The position numbers and the translations under genes were made by a program. Below are positions 12,996 through 26,779 of a stretch of 64,000 nt of DNA, piece after piece (within the stretch, counting starts at the first letter, position 1; every line of letters begins with the position of its first letter). The notes beneath the pieces are model-generated. The model did no database searches. It saw nothing but the letters and a program-made list of their open reading frames with translations, and had not been told where the DNA came from. The stretch covers positions 52,955,217-53,019,216 of the forward strand of contig CP141139.1 of NCBI GenBank assembly GCA_035236585.1, written 5' to 3'. Source of the stretch: Warburgia ugandensis. Its lineage: Eukaryota; Streptophyta; Magnoliopsida; Canellales; Canellaceae.

Positions 12996-14990
12996 CAAAT
13001 CTTAGATTCTCACACCTCCCTTACTCCATGGGGAGGACGTGTTTGTGACCAAGGGAGGGGCTCCTGGTGGAATGAGAGAGCCTTCGTCAATGCTTTGGAT
13101 AAGCACAAGCTCACCTTACCTACACTATTCATTAATTGAAGGAGACTTTTAAAATGATTGACTACTAAACTGAGATGACAGGTAGTGCTCAGAGAAAAGA
13201 AGGACATATGATGAAGTAGCTATAATAGTAGTAGTAGCCACAGCAAGGCCCCCCATTAGTAGGGCACTCTCACTAATAGTAAATTTTTGTGAGCCCCATT
13301 AAGATGCAGGGGCATGCCTCTAAGGAGAGGTATATTTAGAGTTGCTGGACCTATGGTTAGAGGCTAGAGCTAACCTCTCTATTAGTGTTGGGCTTATCTC
13401 TCATTCATGGTTTTTTGTTGGTCTAGGAGTGGCTCCCCCACTTCCGGAATCGCCTCTCCAAAATACGACGGCTTGATCAATAAAGCCAAAAGCCATGGCC
13501 ACTTGTTGAAGCTTCTTTCTATTGACTCTGTTTGTTTCTCGGTTCCAAGCGACTCCCATTGAGGTTGAGCAATGAACTAAAGCTAGTAGCTCCCTCGAGT
13601 TCACTAGTGAGGCATGGGGCTAAAGAATCCATGGAATTTACTTCGTCGTTATGAAATGAGTTAAGAAGGAATGACTTGAAGCCCCTCAAAGTCACTCGAG
13701 GATACCATTCTAATAGGGCCTTCAGTTTTGTACCTGCACTATATGAAATGAAGTTTTACAAGATCAGGCAGCTAATGGAACGTTTCCTTTCTTTGTCTCG
13801 ATCAAAAAATGAATTCTTGGCTCAAACTTACTAATAGCACTCTTAAAGCCCCTTCTTAATATAGGACTTATTGGATGCCTTAATAATAAGGGGCTCCTGG
13901 AATTGTTGTTGTCTAGTTTGGATTAGCACTAGGGCCCATGCCAAGTGGCTTAGTAAAGGATAGGTAAGCCACTTCTAATAGTTTGTTTTTCGTCCACTCA
14001 CTACAAATTTTCTTAGGGGAAAGTTTAGGTTTGATATTGTGGTATTTGTATGGGGTGTTAAGGTAACATGACAGTTTCACCATATGGTAAGGGCTTAAGA
14101 GTGGAGCCTAGTTAGGTAATTGGAGGTATGGAACTGGGATGTCTTTCCTACCATGGGGATGACCCCTAGTGAGACTTATGGTGATGTGTTTTATGTTATG
14201 GTCTCAACTTAGGTCTTTGTACATTGAAGCTTTCAAGTCTGTATAAGGATACCATTTCAAGAGGGAAATGTCCTTTTCATGTCACCTTCTTCCTTGCATT
14301 CCTTGTGTTGAGATTTTTTAAAATGAGGGTCTTCCTAATGGGCACAGTGCCACTAGCCCTTACCAATTTATGCATCTTTGATCCTAGTCGAGCAACCTTT
14401 TAGATCTTGAAACAAAGAGACATAGTTCAGCTCTCTTTTTCGGTCATTCAGATGCACCAATCTATGAATGCAATGAGAGATGACACCTGCTCTTTCCGTT
14501 CCTTCTCTTTCAGAGTGGAGCACTCCTTCTTGGCTTGGTACATGTTCTAAGCGAGCCTTCACGTAATGTGAATGGTACCTATGAAGTAATGGAATTCATT
14601 TGTCTTGTCTTCCACTTCATAAGGGAGTTCCATTCTGAGGGACTACAAATCTCTATGGAACTTGGACATGATCAAAACTGACCCCATCAAGCCCTATTAG
14701 TAAGGGCCACACCTTGATCAAACAGTGATGCTCTAGATTCATGGATCTTTGATGGGGGATGGACCATCTAGTCGTCTAATTGTGTGGTGTATAGCAGGTG
14801 CATCTTTGTGTCTTATTACTACAATAAATCAATGAGAAAATAGTGTTTTCAAAATGACCTTTTCTCTTTCAAGCCAAGAGGATTGGCATTTGGCCAAGAT
14901 GTGATATATCTCTTTCCTTGGTTGGAGTGGAACATTGGTTTTCTTTAATGAGGAACCATTTCACTCACCTTACCTTAACTAAATATAATC
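12996..14990. other. Probable continuation of the mitochondrial insertion
   Basis: No coding region is recognised. Base composition is visibly less AT-rich than the flanking retrotransposons, with GC-rich words such as those at 13,430-13,600 and 14,440-14,560. The segment follows nad6 without a visible break, so it probably represents plant mitochondrial intergenic DNA. The right edge is a guess from composition. A chance nuclear origin is not excluded. Confidence 0.4.
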
Positions 14991-16628
14991 TATAAGCAGT
15001 AGGTCAATCATAGCAAAATGCTTTAAGCATCTTTGGAGCATGTTTAGATTCCAAAATTCCTTAAGTCCTACGACAATCTCACAAAAACAAAAGATGGCTA
15101 ATAGATAAATATTTGTTATTGTAGAAAGCAATCAGTTCTTCTGATGTTGTTTGGGCTTGGAAAGGTGTCTTTCTCAATTCTAGAAGTTGAGAAGCCCTAT
15201 TATATAGCTGAAGAAGTTGTAAAAGAGCATCACAATTTAGGTCTCGACACATGGGGGACTAAATCAATTTCAAGGATCATGAATCAAGGGAAGAATGAGA
15301 CCAACATAGTGAAGTCACCCCCAACCTAGACCTAGATGGCAACCTAACAACAAAAGAGAAAGGGAACACCCCTAAAGCTAGCACATAGGTGCTTACCTCC
15401 CATTACCCCATAGGGCACCACCAACATAAGTGAATAAGAGAAGATTGCATCTCCTGAGGTGGCAATATCAACATCTGTGGGTCAAGTCATGAGATCTCAA
15501 GTGCAAGTGTTGATGTTATGAATCAACAAATTTGGGTTATAGACGAAGGCATTGCTCCATCAGTGCTTGAGGGGAAATCATCTGTGAAAAATACTTTGAA
15601 ATTCTTATGCGACATGGACAAACAATGAGGATTATGGTGGCTTTTGTAGTGTTCACAAGAAAGAGACAATTCCATTTCTTACAATTTTCAAGTAGCATTC
15701 TTGTTGGAAGGTTTTCTAAGGAGGCCCAAACACCTATCCAACATCCTTGCAGGATGGAACAACATGACGAAGAAGGTTGCAAAGATATGGAGAAAAATCT
15801 AGGAAGAGAACAAGGAGATCTCTAAAAAGGGGGAGGCAAGGAAGTAGTAGACAGTAAGAAGAGGAGCCTCTCTTGGACTAAAGACTGCATGTTGTGTGCT
15901 CGAACTAGCAATCTTGGACAATTATTTTGATGAACTCTAAGTAAACTGTAAAAGAAGGAAGAGAAAGAACTGGGAGTTGGGGCCTACCTAATATGTAGCT
16001 TATTTAGGAAACCATCCTAACTAACTCCTCCAGTTCGATTATGATTTTTGACTTGACTTATTATTATAAACATGACTCATTATCAAAATGAAAGGTGACC
16101 AATTATCTATCCAAGAAGATAGAGGGTCCCACATATGAGAGAAGGTCACAAATAGAGTTGAACCAAGTAACATTGTAAAGGCACAGTGATAGTAGGGTCT
16201 GGATATCCCTACCCTTCAAACTGAATATGAAAGTCTCCTCCCATTTGGCTCTCTGTAGGGGAATCTCCACTCTTTGCTCCCATAATATCCTCCCTTTTAC
16301 CGCATCATGGGAATTTATAGGTGATTCCAGAGGCACTCTCAGAAAGGCAGCTATACTATGCCTTTTAACTCAACTCAACTCAACTCAACTCAACTCAACT
16401 ATACTTTAGTAGTCCATTTGGCTACTCTTATTGAAATTAAAACTGGTCATTCTCGCGTGCTCTAGTAATTGCACTCTACACCACTACCATGTAGTTAGGT
16501 AGGGACAATCAATCCATTGTGATGAGAATCTAGGAATGAATGGGGATTCCTATCGATATCAAAATAAAGAATCTATTTATATAGAATTCTTCCTTTGGTG
16601 AGTAATTTTAAAGCTACACTGAGTTTTT
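14991..16628. other. Unassigned region before Athila copy B
   Basis: No gene or known repeat is recognised. Short open frames (up to about 80 codons) show no motif. A pentanucleotide microsatellite lies at 16,367-16,400. The last 25-30 bases before 16,622 (GTGAGTAATTTTAAAGCTACA) match the LTR end at 8817 on the other strand. The 3' tip of the 5' LTR of copy B is therefore present, but most of that LTR is not evident. Confidence 0.4.
16367..16400. repeat. (AACTC)n microsatellite
   Basis: Nearly seven uninterrupted copies of the 5-base unit AACTC, directly visible. Confidence 0.95.
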
Positions 16629-16646
16629 TGGCATCATTGTTGAGGA
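16629..16646 (+). promoter_or_regulatory. Primer binding site of Athila copy B
   Basis: TGGCATCATTGTTGAGGA lies just after an LTR end. It resembles, with several C-to-T type changes, the complement of the 3' end of plant tRNA-Asp (TGGCGCCGTTGCC...), the usual primer for Athila-lineage reverse transcription. It fixes the left end of the internal region of copy B. Confidence 0.65.
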
Positions 16647-17836
16647 GTCACAACGAATTTGTGGTTGGATCTTTATTTAAATTGTTTATCTTTAATCACG
16701 GTCTTAGGTTGCATTAGTTTAAGATTTTTGCATTGAATTTGCACATTTTGCTAATTCCTCAGACATTGATTCATCTTACTTGTTTTGTGCAAGGGAAATT
16801 TTGTAAAGGAGCTGCAACAATCCTGTGGGCCAAAGCTTCATCAAATTTTATTGCTTTTCTATATTAGGATTTTTTTCTTTTTGAGTGAACTTATAATGAG
16901 GCCCCATCGTAACTTGCAATTTCTTTATTCAATTTTAAATGGGTTGTATTAATATAGGGCAAGTGTGGGGTATGGAGAACCACACTTGATCATCATCAGA
17001 AACCTTACTGTAAGCCTTCTTCACTCTCTTTTATTTTCTTAGTATAGTTGCATTTAGTGTAATATGCATCTTAGTTGGTGGAGTAGTTCATATAGTTTAG
17101 GGTCATTCATCTTATTTGTTGCATCTTATTTATGGTTGTTGCATTAGATTGTACCTATCTAACCCTTGATTGGATAGCATACAAGTTGCATTAGCATGCT
17201 TTCTTGTACTTGCATTACACATTTATTGGTTTATGGTGGATACAACATAATATTAGTAAGGGCCCCATAGGAATCCTCATAAGAAAAGGACTAGATTTCA
17301 TCACCATATCCTTGGCCCACCCATGAAATCAAATCAATTCCTTATATGCTTGCAATCTCATTTGTTAATCTAAATAAAAAATCAAGTAGCAAGAGACCAA
17401 GGGTTTTGAGCTCATGGGACCTTTTTTGAAAGAGGTGATCTGTTGTCAGTCCAATGACTCTTGAACTTTATGGTTATAGTGGGTATCAAAAATGCAAGTG
17501 ATTTTCCCATGCCTTTTGTATTAAACACCATAGGCAAAACCTAATTGATAAGTAATAGTCAAGTCTAGATTAAAGGAGGAGCTGTCTAGCTTTAGGTTAA
17601 AAACTACAACCTCATAGATTAACAAAGACCAACAAGACATCTTGTTAGCATTAGGAATTGTTTGTTTGCATATCATATAGATTTAAGAGTCGCATATACA
17701 TTTAGGCTATATCATTTAAGGTTTTTTACTTTAATGCATACAAGGTTGTTGTTCTTAGAACATTGAGTTAGTCCCATTAGACCTTGAGATTAAATGTACT
17801 CATAAAAAAGGGTTAGGAAACTAAGTTTCTAACCAC

Positions 17837-20060
17837 ATGGCTGAACCACTAGTAGTTGTTGAGCAGAAGGTTATGAGAGATTTCTATGCATCACTCCAAT
17901 CGAATATTCTATTAGGTATCATATTGCAACTTACCAATACAAACCACTTTGAGCTTAAACTAAGAGTCATATAGTTGCTCCCATGTTTCTATGATTACAA
18001 GAGAGAGGACCCTTACATATCAAGGAATTCCTTGATATTTGTGCTACATTCAAGTACCATAATGTCATTGATGATTCTATTAGACTTAGGTTATTCCCTT
18101 TCTCGTCAAGGATAGGCCAAATCATGGCTAAATTCTTTAGAAGTTGGTTCCATTGACATGTGGGACCAATTGTCTAAAAAGTTTTTGAACAAGTTCTTTC
18201 CTATCCATGAAACCAATGCCCTTTGTAGGGAGATTAATTTCCAAATAGAGAGATTATGAACAATACTATGAATGTTGAGAGAGAAGGAATGAATTGTGGT
18301 AGAAGTGTCCCCACCATGATTTTAAAAAATGCTAGCAAATTTAGTACTTTTATGAGGCGTTGACACCTCAAAATAAATAGTTGCAGTAAGTGGAGGGGCC
18401 CTTATGATGAAAAGTGAAATTGAGGCTTGGAAATTTTTCTAATTTAGTAGATAATTCCCAGCAATGGGATTATTCTCATTGGAGAGAGAGACATGCCTTA
18501 CCACAAAAGGAAGGAGGCCTGTATAAAGTTGGAGTATTATTAGACATGTCTTATAAGCTTGACTCTGTAGTAAACACAATTGAGTCTTTGGGTGGGAGAA
18601 TGGGAAAGATTAAAGCTATGTTCAAACTTTCTTAGCTTCAAATATATACTTTAGAGCACTAGAAGAGGCTTGTGTTATTTGTTCTAGTCTAACTCATTTA
18701 ACTTCAGCTTGTCCATCCAATAGAGTGCTTAGTGATTATAGTTTAGAACAAGCAAATGCTCTTAGTGAGACCTATAATCTAGGATGGGCTAGGCATCCCA
18801 CGTTGTAATGGCCTAAGAATAATTACCAGGGAGATACATCTATAAACCTCCTATTCAGAACTTTCCTAGAATTTTAGCTTCATACCAACCACCAAGTTTT
18901 CAACTTCCAAATAGACACAAAAACCATCAATTGAGGATAATATACAATATATCATGAAGAAACTTGATGAAAATATCAAAGCCTTACATCAAATTTAGAA
19001 TGAGATTTGACAAAATATTGCTAGGTTAGAAATGAAAATGGTTCAATTGTCTATTTCTTTGAGTGAAAGGGAAAATGAAAGCTTCTCAGTCAAACTATTC
19101 CAAACACTAAGTGCTAGTTAGAAATATGGTCTAGTTCACATAACTAAAGACCCCATGAGTAAGCAAAGTCCATCACAACCATTGGAAGTGGTCATCAAGT
19201 TGGTAACAAGTAGTAGGGCAGACTAAGAACAAAATAGAGAAGAATGTACCTACTCCACCTAAGCCTATAGTGGAGGCCTCTTATGTGGCTAATGCCCTAT
19301 TCACTCAATTATTCAACAAAGCTAAGAAAGGAAAAATTTTCAATGAGATAATGAAAATATTTAAACATGTACTAATTAATATCACATTATTCAATGCTAT
19401 TAAGCATATCCTACTTATGTCAAGTTTCTTAAAGAACTCTACACAAAAAAGTGAAAGCACAATGTGCAAAAGAAAGCCTTGCTCACCAAGGAGGTGAGCT
19501 CTTTAATGCAATACCATACCCCTTCTAAGTTTAGAGACCCAAGGAGTCCTACGATTTCTTGTGTCATGGAAAATCATGTCCTAGATAGGGCACTACTTGA
19601 TTTGCAGGCTAGTGTAAATTTGTTGCCATTTTCTTTCTATGTGTAATTAAGCATGGTGATGTTAAGCAAACTAGTACAACTTTGCAATTATTAGATATAT
19701 CAGTTAAATTTCCACATGGTATAGTTGAGGATGTGATAAAACAAATACACTAGTTCTATTTTCCTATAGATTTCATTATATTGGATACCCATCCTGTGTT
19801 AGACTCTAATAGATTGATTCCAATTATTCTTGGATGTCCATTTTTGGCAACATCCAATGTAATAATAAATTATGGAAATGGTGTGTTGTAATTATCCTTT
19901 GACAATATGAAAGTTGAGCTCAATGTTTTCAATGCCAACCATCAACAATTAGGTCTGGATGATTCTTGCAACATGATAGAAGATCTATTTCCAGAAGTTT
20001 TTCCACTATTGTCTACCTTCAATCAATTGGAGGCCTGTCTTACATGTCATAATTACAATT
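17837..20060 (+). pseudogene. Athila-like copy B: gag and protease pseudogene
   Basis: Gag opens at the ATG at 17,837 (MAEPLVVVEQKVMRDFYA) and decays quickly through stops and frameshifts. The capsid block WDQLSKKFLNKFFPIHETNA lies near 18,165-18,225, and gag C-terminal sequence lies in the 73-codon frame at 18,414-18,635. The protease part is at 19,270-19,646, where the active-site signature reads DLQAS instead of D-x-G-A-S, so the glycine is lost. Sequence that normally follows protease (reverse transcriptase, RNase H, integrase) is absent. After about 20,060 the text jumps to the spacer found downstream of pol (GGGAGGCAACC at 20,100). This is an internally deleted, non-autonomous copy. Confidence 0.78.
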
Positions 20061-21791
20061 TTTAATGTTTGGTTGAAGATGCTAAACTTAGCGCTTATTG
20101 GGAGGCAACCTAGGGTTTTTTGAGTCTCATTATTTTATATCACTCGTTCATCATATAAGTATCCTACATTGCAAAGCATTGGGGATAATGTTTAGTTCAG
20201 TTTGGGGGGTGTAGTATGCATGAGATGTCTAGTTTTCTTTTATATTTAAAAAAAAAAGTTCAAAATTTTCTAAGTTTTAAAAAGCTTTTAAGGTCAAGTT
20301 CCTTTACTATGATGAGAATTAGATCATTAGAAGTTTAGTGTTTCTCCTACTTTAACTTCTTAATAGAATTGCATATGGCTATTTTTGCATTTTATTCATG
20401 TGTTGAAGTGTTATATAAAAGTGAAATCTCAGAATTCATTATACAGTGCATGAGTCTAGACTAATAGATGGTTATGACTTAGAGACCATGAAGAATCATT
20501 GGAGACCTATATACCCTGCGAGTATTAGAAACTATTATCTTTCTGAGGGTTATATGTAATTTCATATTTTCTTCATCAGACATAACTTTCAAAGATCCTA
20601 GTATCTTTGTTTTGGTTAATTTCCAAGAATAAAAAAAAGAGTACTAACTTTGTTTCTTGAATATTTATTGACCTAAATAGGCTTTAAGAATCCTAGGAAA
20701 TAATATAGGCTATCCTTGTTTTAGCCTAGAGATGTAAAGCCTACCCTAATTAGACCCTTTGAGCCTCTTAGTAAGCTTTTTTCTTTTTGAAAACCCCATT
20801 TACCTTAACAAAGAAACCCCAATAAGAATATCCATTACTTATGTTTCAAAAATGAGTAGAGATGGTAGAGAAAATTTCAAAAAGGGTAAAAGTTTAAGAA
20901 GTGAAAAATATCGTATATGTCTATAAAGGGAGCTATTCCTTCTAAAAAATACAAAGAAAATGAGTATTATTAGAAAAAGAAAAGAAAAAGTTATGAAATG
21001 GGAAAGGAAAAAATAGAAAATATATTCACATCAAGGTGCTTAGAAAGAAAATTTTCCAAACAAAACAAAAATACATTGAAAACCTTATTCATATTTGAAT
21101 TTTTGAATCCTTATACCCTTCTTTTGAAAACTTATCCCAAGCCTACTTTCGTCCTAATTGAAGACCTATTGATCTTTGTTGTAACATTGCCTTAATGAGG
21201 ATATACATAGGAATTAAGGTGACCTATTCTTTACAGTCTTGGTAATGACATCCATTCCAAGGGATCATATTTTTTTTTTGTCTCATTAGTCCTTATTAAG
21301 TTATGTGAAGCATCATTCTTATTGAATTTGGTCACATAAAAAGAGAATTTTGTTTGACCCTATTTCTCTAAGATCTTTATTTCTAAGTGTTTACCAATGA
21401 GAAATAAAGGTCAAGACATCTTTTTTCTATTTAAAAGTCCTAACCTGCATAGCATACACACACACATGCACTTTAAGATATGAGTGGAATGAACTAGTTT
21501 TAGTATGGGGAGAACTTGTAGAATTCTCCATTCATCTTTATCAAGTTATTAAAGCCATTAGAGTGCTGATGGATGAGAATTCTTTGAGATAAAATAAAGA
21601 ACCTAGCCTTATTAAATTTTGTAGGTGTATTCACTACAAACCCTCACAGACTAAACTCGTCCACTACAAGTAACCTAGGGTTTTAAGCTCTTGTTGCACA
21701 TGCTAAATGCAATCATGAGTACGGAAACCACTTTTCTTTTCATAATTTTTTGCATGTTTTGCTCAAGATTAGGAAAATGCTTGTTGGAGTG
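20061..21791 (+). other. 3' untranslated spacer of Athila copy B
   Basis: Noncoding. It holds the conserved post-pol block with GGGAGGCAACC (about 20,083-20,124), a first G-run TTTGGGGGG at about 20,201, AT-rich sequence with A-runs, and a degenerate polypurine tract just before the LTR start at 21,792. 21,600-21,790 matches the minus-strand element at 5030-5300 in reverse complement. Confidence 0.6.
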
Positions 21792-22140
21792 TGTGATAAG
21801 TATTCATTTTTGTATAAAAAGTATTCAATTAATACCCATGTGCTATAAAATATAGTGTTATTTCTAGGAGTTTTTGGGAAGAGTCACTACCAAATCAAAA
21901 TCTTGAGGGCAAGTTTCATTTTAAGGGGGTGGAATAGTTAGGGATTTTTTTCATATTATCTATGCGTTATTAGTAAGTTCCTAAACGTGAATCTAAATCT
22001 TTTCGTTCAAGTTATTTTACTAAGTGTAGGTAATTAAAAGTCTTTCTATATTAGGAGTCCAAGGTCATTTATCTAGGTTAAGGTTGTTAGATAAGTTTAA
22101 CTTGAAAGGATTTATTTGGCTCCATCATGAGTTAAAAAAT
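21792..22140 (+). mobile_element. Start of the 3' LTR of Athila copy B
   Basis: Begins TGTGATAAGTATTC after a degenerate purine tract, as in the minus-strand element at 5027. Only about 350 bases can be assigned before copia-type coding sequence appears, so the LTR is interrupted or truncated there. Confidence 0.5.
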
Positions 22141-22149
22141 CTAGTTTCT

Positions 22150-22560
22150 TCTCTAATTGAACCATATGGGAGGTTGATTCTTCTTCAATTGGCCATAATT
22201 ATTTAGGATTGTATCCTTCTCAAAGAAGCAAAACTCTATTGCACTTTCCACCATAGAAGTTGAATATATTTCATTTGAAAATTGTTTTTCTCAAGTACTT
22301 TAGATGAAATAATAACTCAAAGATTGTGGTGTTCATTTGACAAAATTCCTATATTTTGCAATGAATCTATTGCAATGAATCTTTATTGTTCAACACTCTA
22401 AAACAAAAAATACTGAGATAATGCATCATTTGCTCAAAGATAATGTTAAAAAAGGTGACATTACACTTATATTTATAAGAATAGAACAACACTTGGCTGA
22501 CATTTTTGACGAATCCTTTAGCAGTAGATATATTTGTTCAATTTGAAGAGAATTAGGCAT
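22150..22560 (+). pseudogene. Ty1/copia RNase H fragment
   Basis: Broken frames match the end of a copia polyprotein: a KQNSIALSTxExEY-type block near 22,225-22,275, a QHSKTKN-like block at about 22,385-22,405, MHHLLKDNVKKGDITL at 22,420-22,470, and RIEQHLADIF at about 22,481-22,510. This is the RNase H domain of a Ty1/copia element. No upstream reverse transcriptase is present. Several stops and shifts; a fragment only. Confidence 0.75.
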
Positions 22561-23633
22561 AATTTTCTACTCTTGAATGTTGTTTTTCATTTGATTTCTC
22601 TATGTTGATGATTTCAAAAATCAATTGTCTAAAGATTTAAAAAATCTCACAGTTTTTTTTGTACAAATATGTTTTTATAAATAGTAGTCAACTACTTGGC
22701 CAATCTAGTCGACTCGTTTGCAAGAAAAGTTCAAGTTTGCATATGGCTGCAAATACATGCATATTTAGCTCAATACTATGTACTGGAGTAATTTAGTCAA
22801 CTATCCATCATTTTAGTCAACTTGTTTTGATCAAAACTTGTCAACTACTGTATCAACTACTTGGACAAGAAAAATATCCACATGGTATTAGTTTTATTTA
22901 GTCGAATATCCTAAATTTAGTCTACTCAAATATCAAATGTTTCATGTTTTTCCCTCTTTCACATATTTAGACAACAATCCATCAAGAATGATTGATTAAA
23001 TAGTTCTGAAATTTTTTTGAACAAACTTTACTTTTGGATTTAGGTTATTAAAATCCAATTTTAGTTGATTATTTCCTAAATACCTTGTATTTAATAGGTT
23101 TTTCTTTTATTTGGGGCATTTAGCAAATTGTCCTAAGAGTATCTTGAGACTATATTTTCCCCCAAATCCAAATCCCTCAATTCCTACATTCAAAACCCAA
23201 ATCTAACCATCCAAACCTTTTGAAAGTAGTTTTACTCAACCCATGTCTATTTTCCACTAATTATCCAACCATTAAGCTTTTGAAAATTATAAATTTGAGA
23301 AAGTGGTTACTACTCAAAGAAAACAAAAAACTCTCATGGGTTTGTCATATGTAGTGGCTAGACAACATCAAAGCGAAGATATTGAAGTAGTCAATATTGA
23401 TGAGGATGGTCCCACACCAGTTCTACATTGAAGAAGGAACAAAAATCAAAATGAATTGATTGGTCATGGTTTAGAATCCTATGAAGGTGCTGTTGAAATC
23501 ACTAATCAAGTCCACTACCATATCTTTGGAGATGATGAAATCCTAATCAATAATTGGAGTTTTTTGTCATTAGATACAAAATGACCTTTATCACCAAGGG
23601 CTTCTACTTATGACAAATTCTTCAAGGGAGGAG
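22561..23633 (+). other. 3' region of the copia fragment
   Basis: Mostly noncoding and AT-rich, with a repeated TAGTCAACT/AGTCGACT word family at 22,690-22,930. A short frame near 23,335-23,430 (VVARQHQSEDIEVVNIDEDG) could be a remnant of a post-pol ORF, which I cannot assign. A purine-rich stretch (CAAGGGAGGAG, about 23,622-23,632) precedes the hairpin and may be the copia polypurine tract. Confidence 0.35.
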
Positions 23634-23640
23634 CTGTTGT

Positions 23641-23751
23641 AATATATGTAAATATCAAATTAGAATGAATAATAAATACAATTACAAAAAATTGGCCCCA
23701 TTTTTTATAATGGCATTTATTTTTCATTCTAATTTGATATTTACATATATT
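23641..23751. repeat. Inverted repeat with about 38-bp arms
   Basis: 23,641-23,679 is the reverse complement of 23,714-23,751 with only one or two differences, separated by about 34 bases. An RNA copy would fold into a long hairpin. It begins immediately after the putative copia polypurine tract. It may be two LTR starts facing each other, a small palindromic MITE, or a hairpin RNA source. Confidence 0.85.
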
Positions 23752-23759
23752 ATAGTTGT

Positions 23760-26755
<2,996 letters not shown>

Positions 26756-26779
26756 GGAAAAAAAAAGAGCTCCAGTTGT

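Noticed and set aside
13401..13604. Possible mitochondrial gene in the frame at 13,401-13,604 (minus)
   Set aside because: No match to a known plant mitochondrial protein from memory; treated as spacer.
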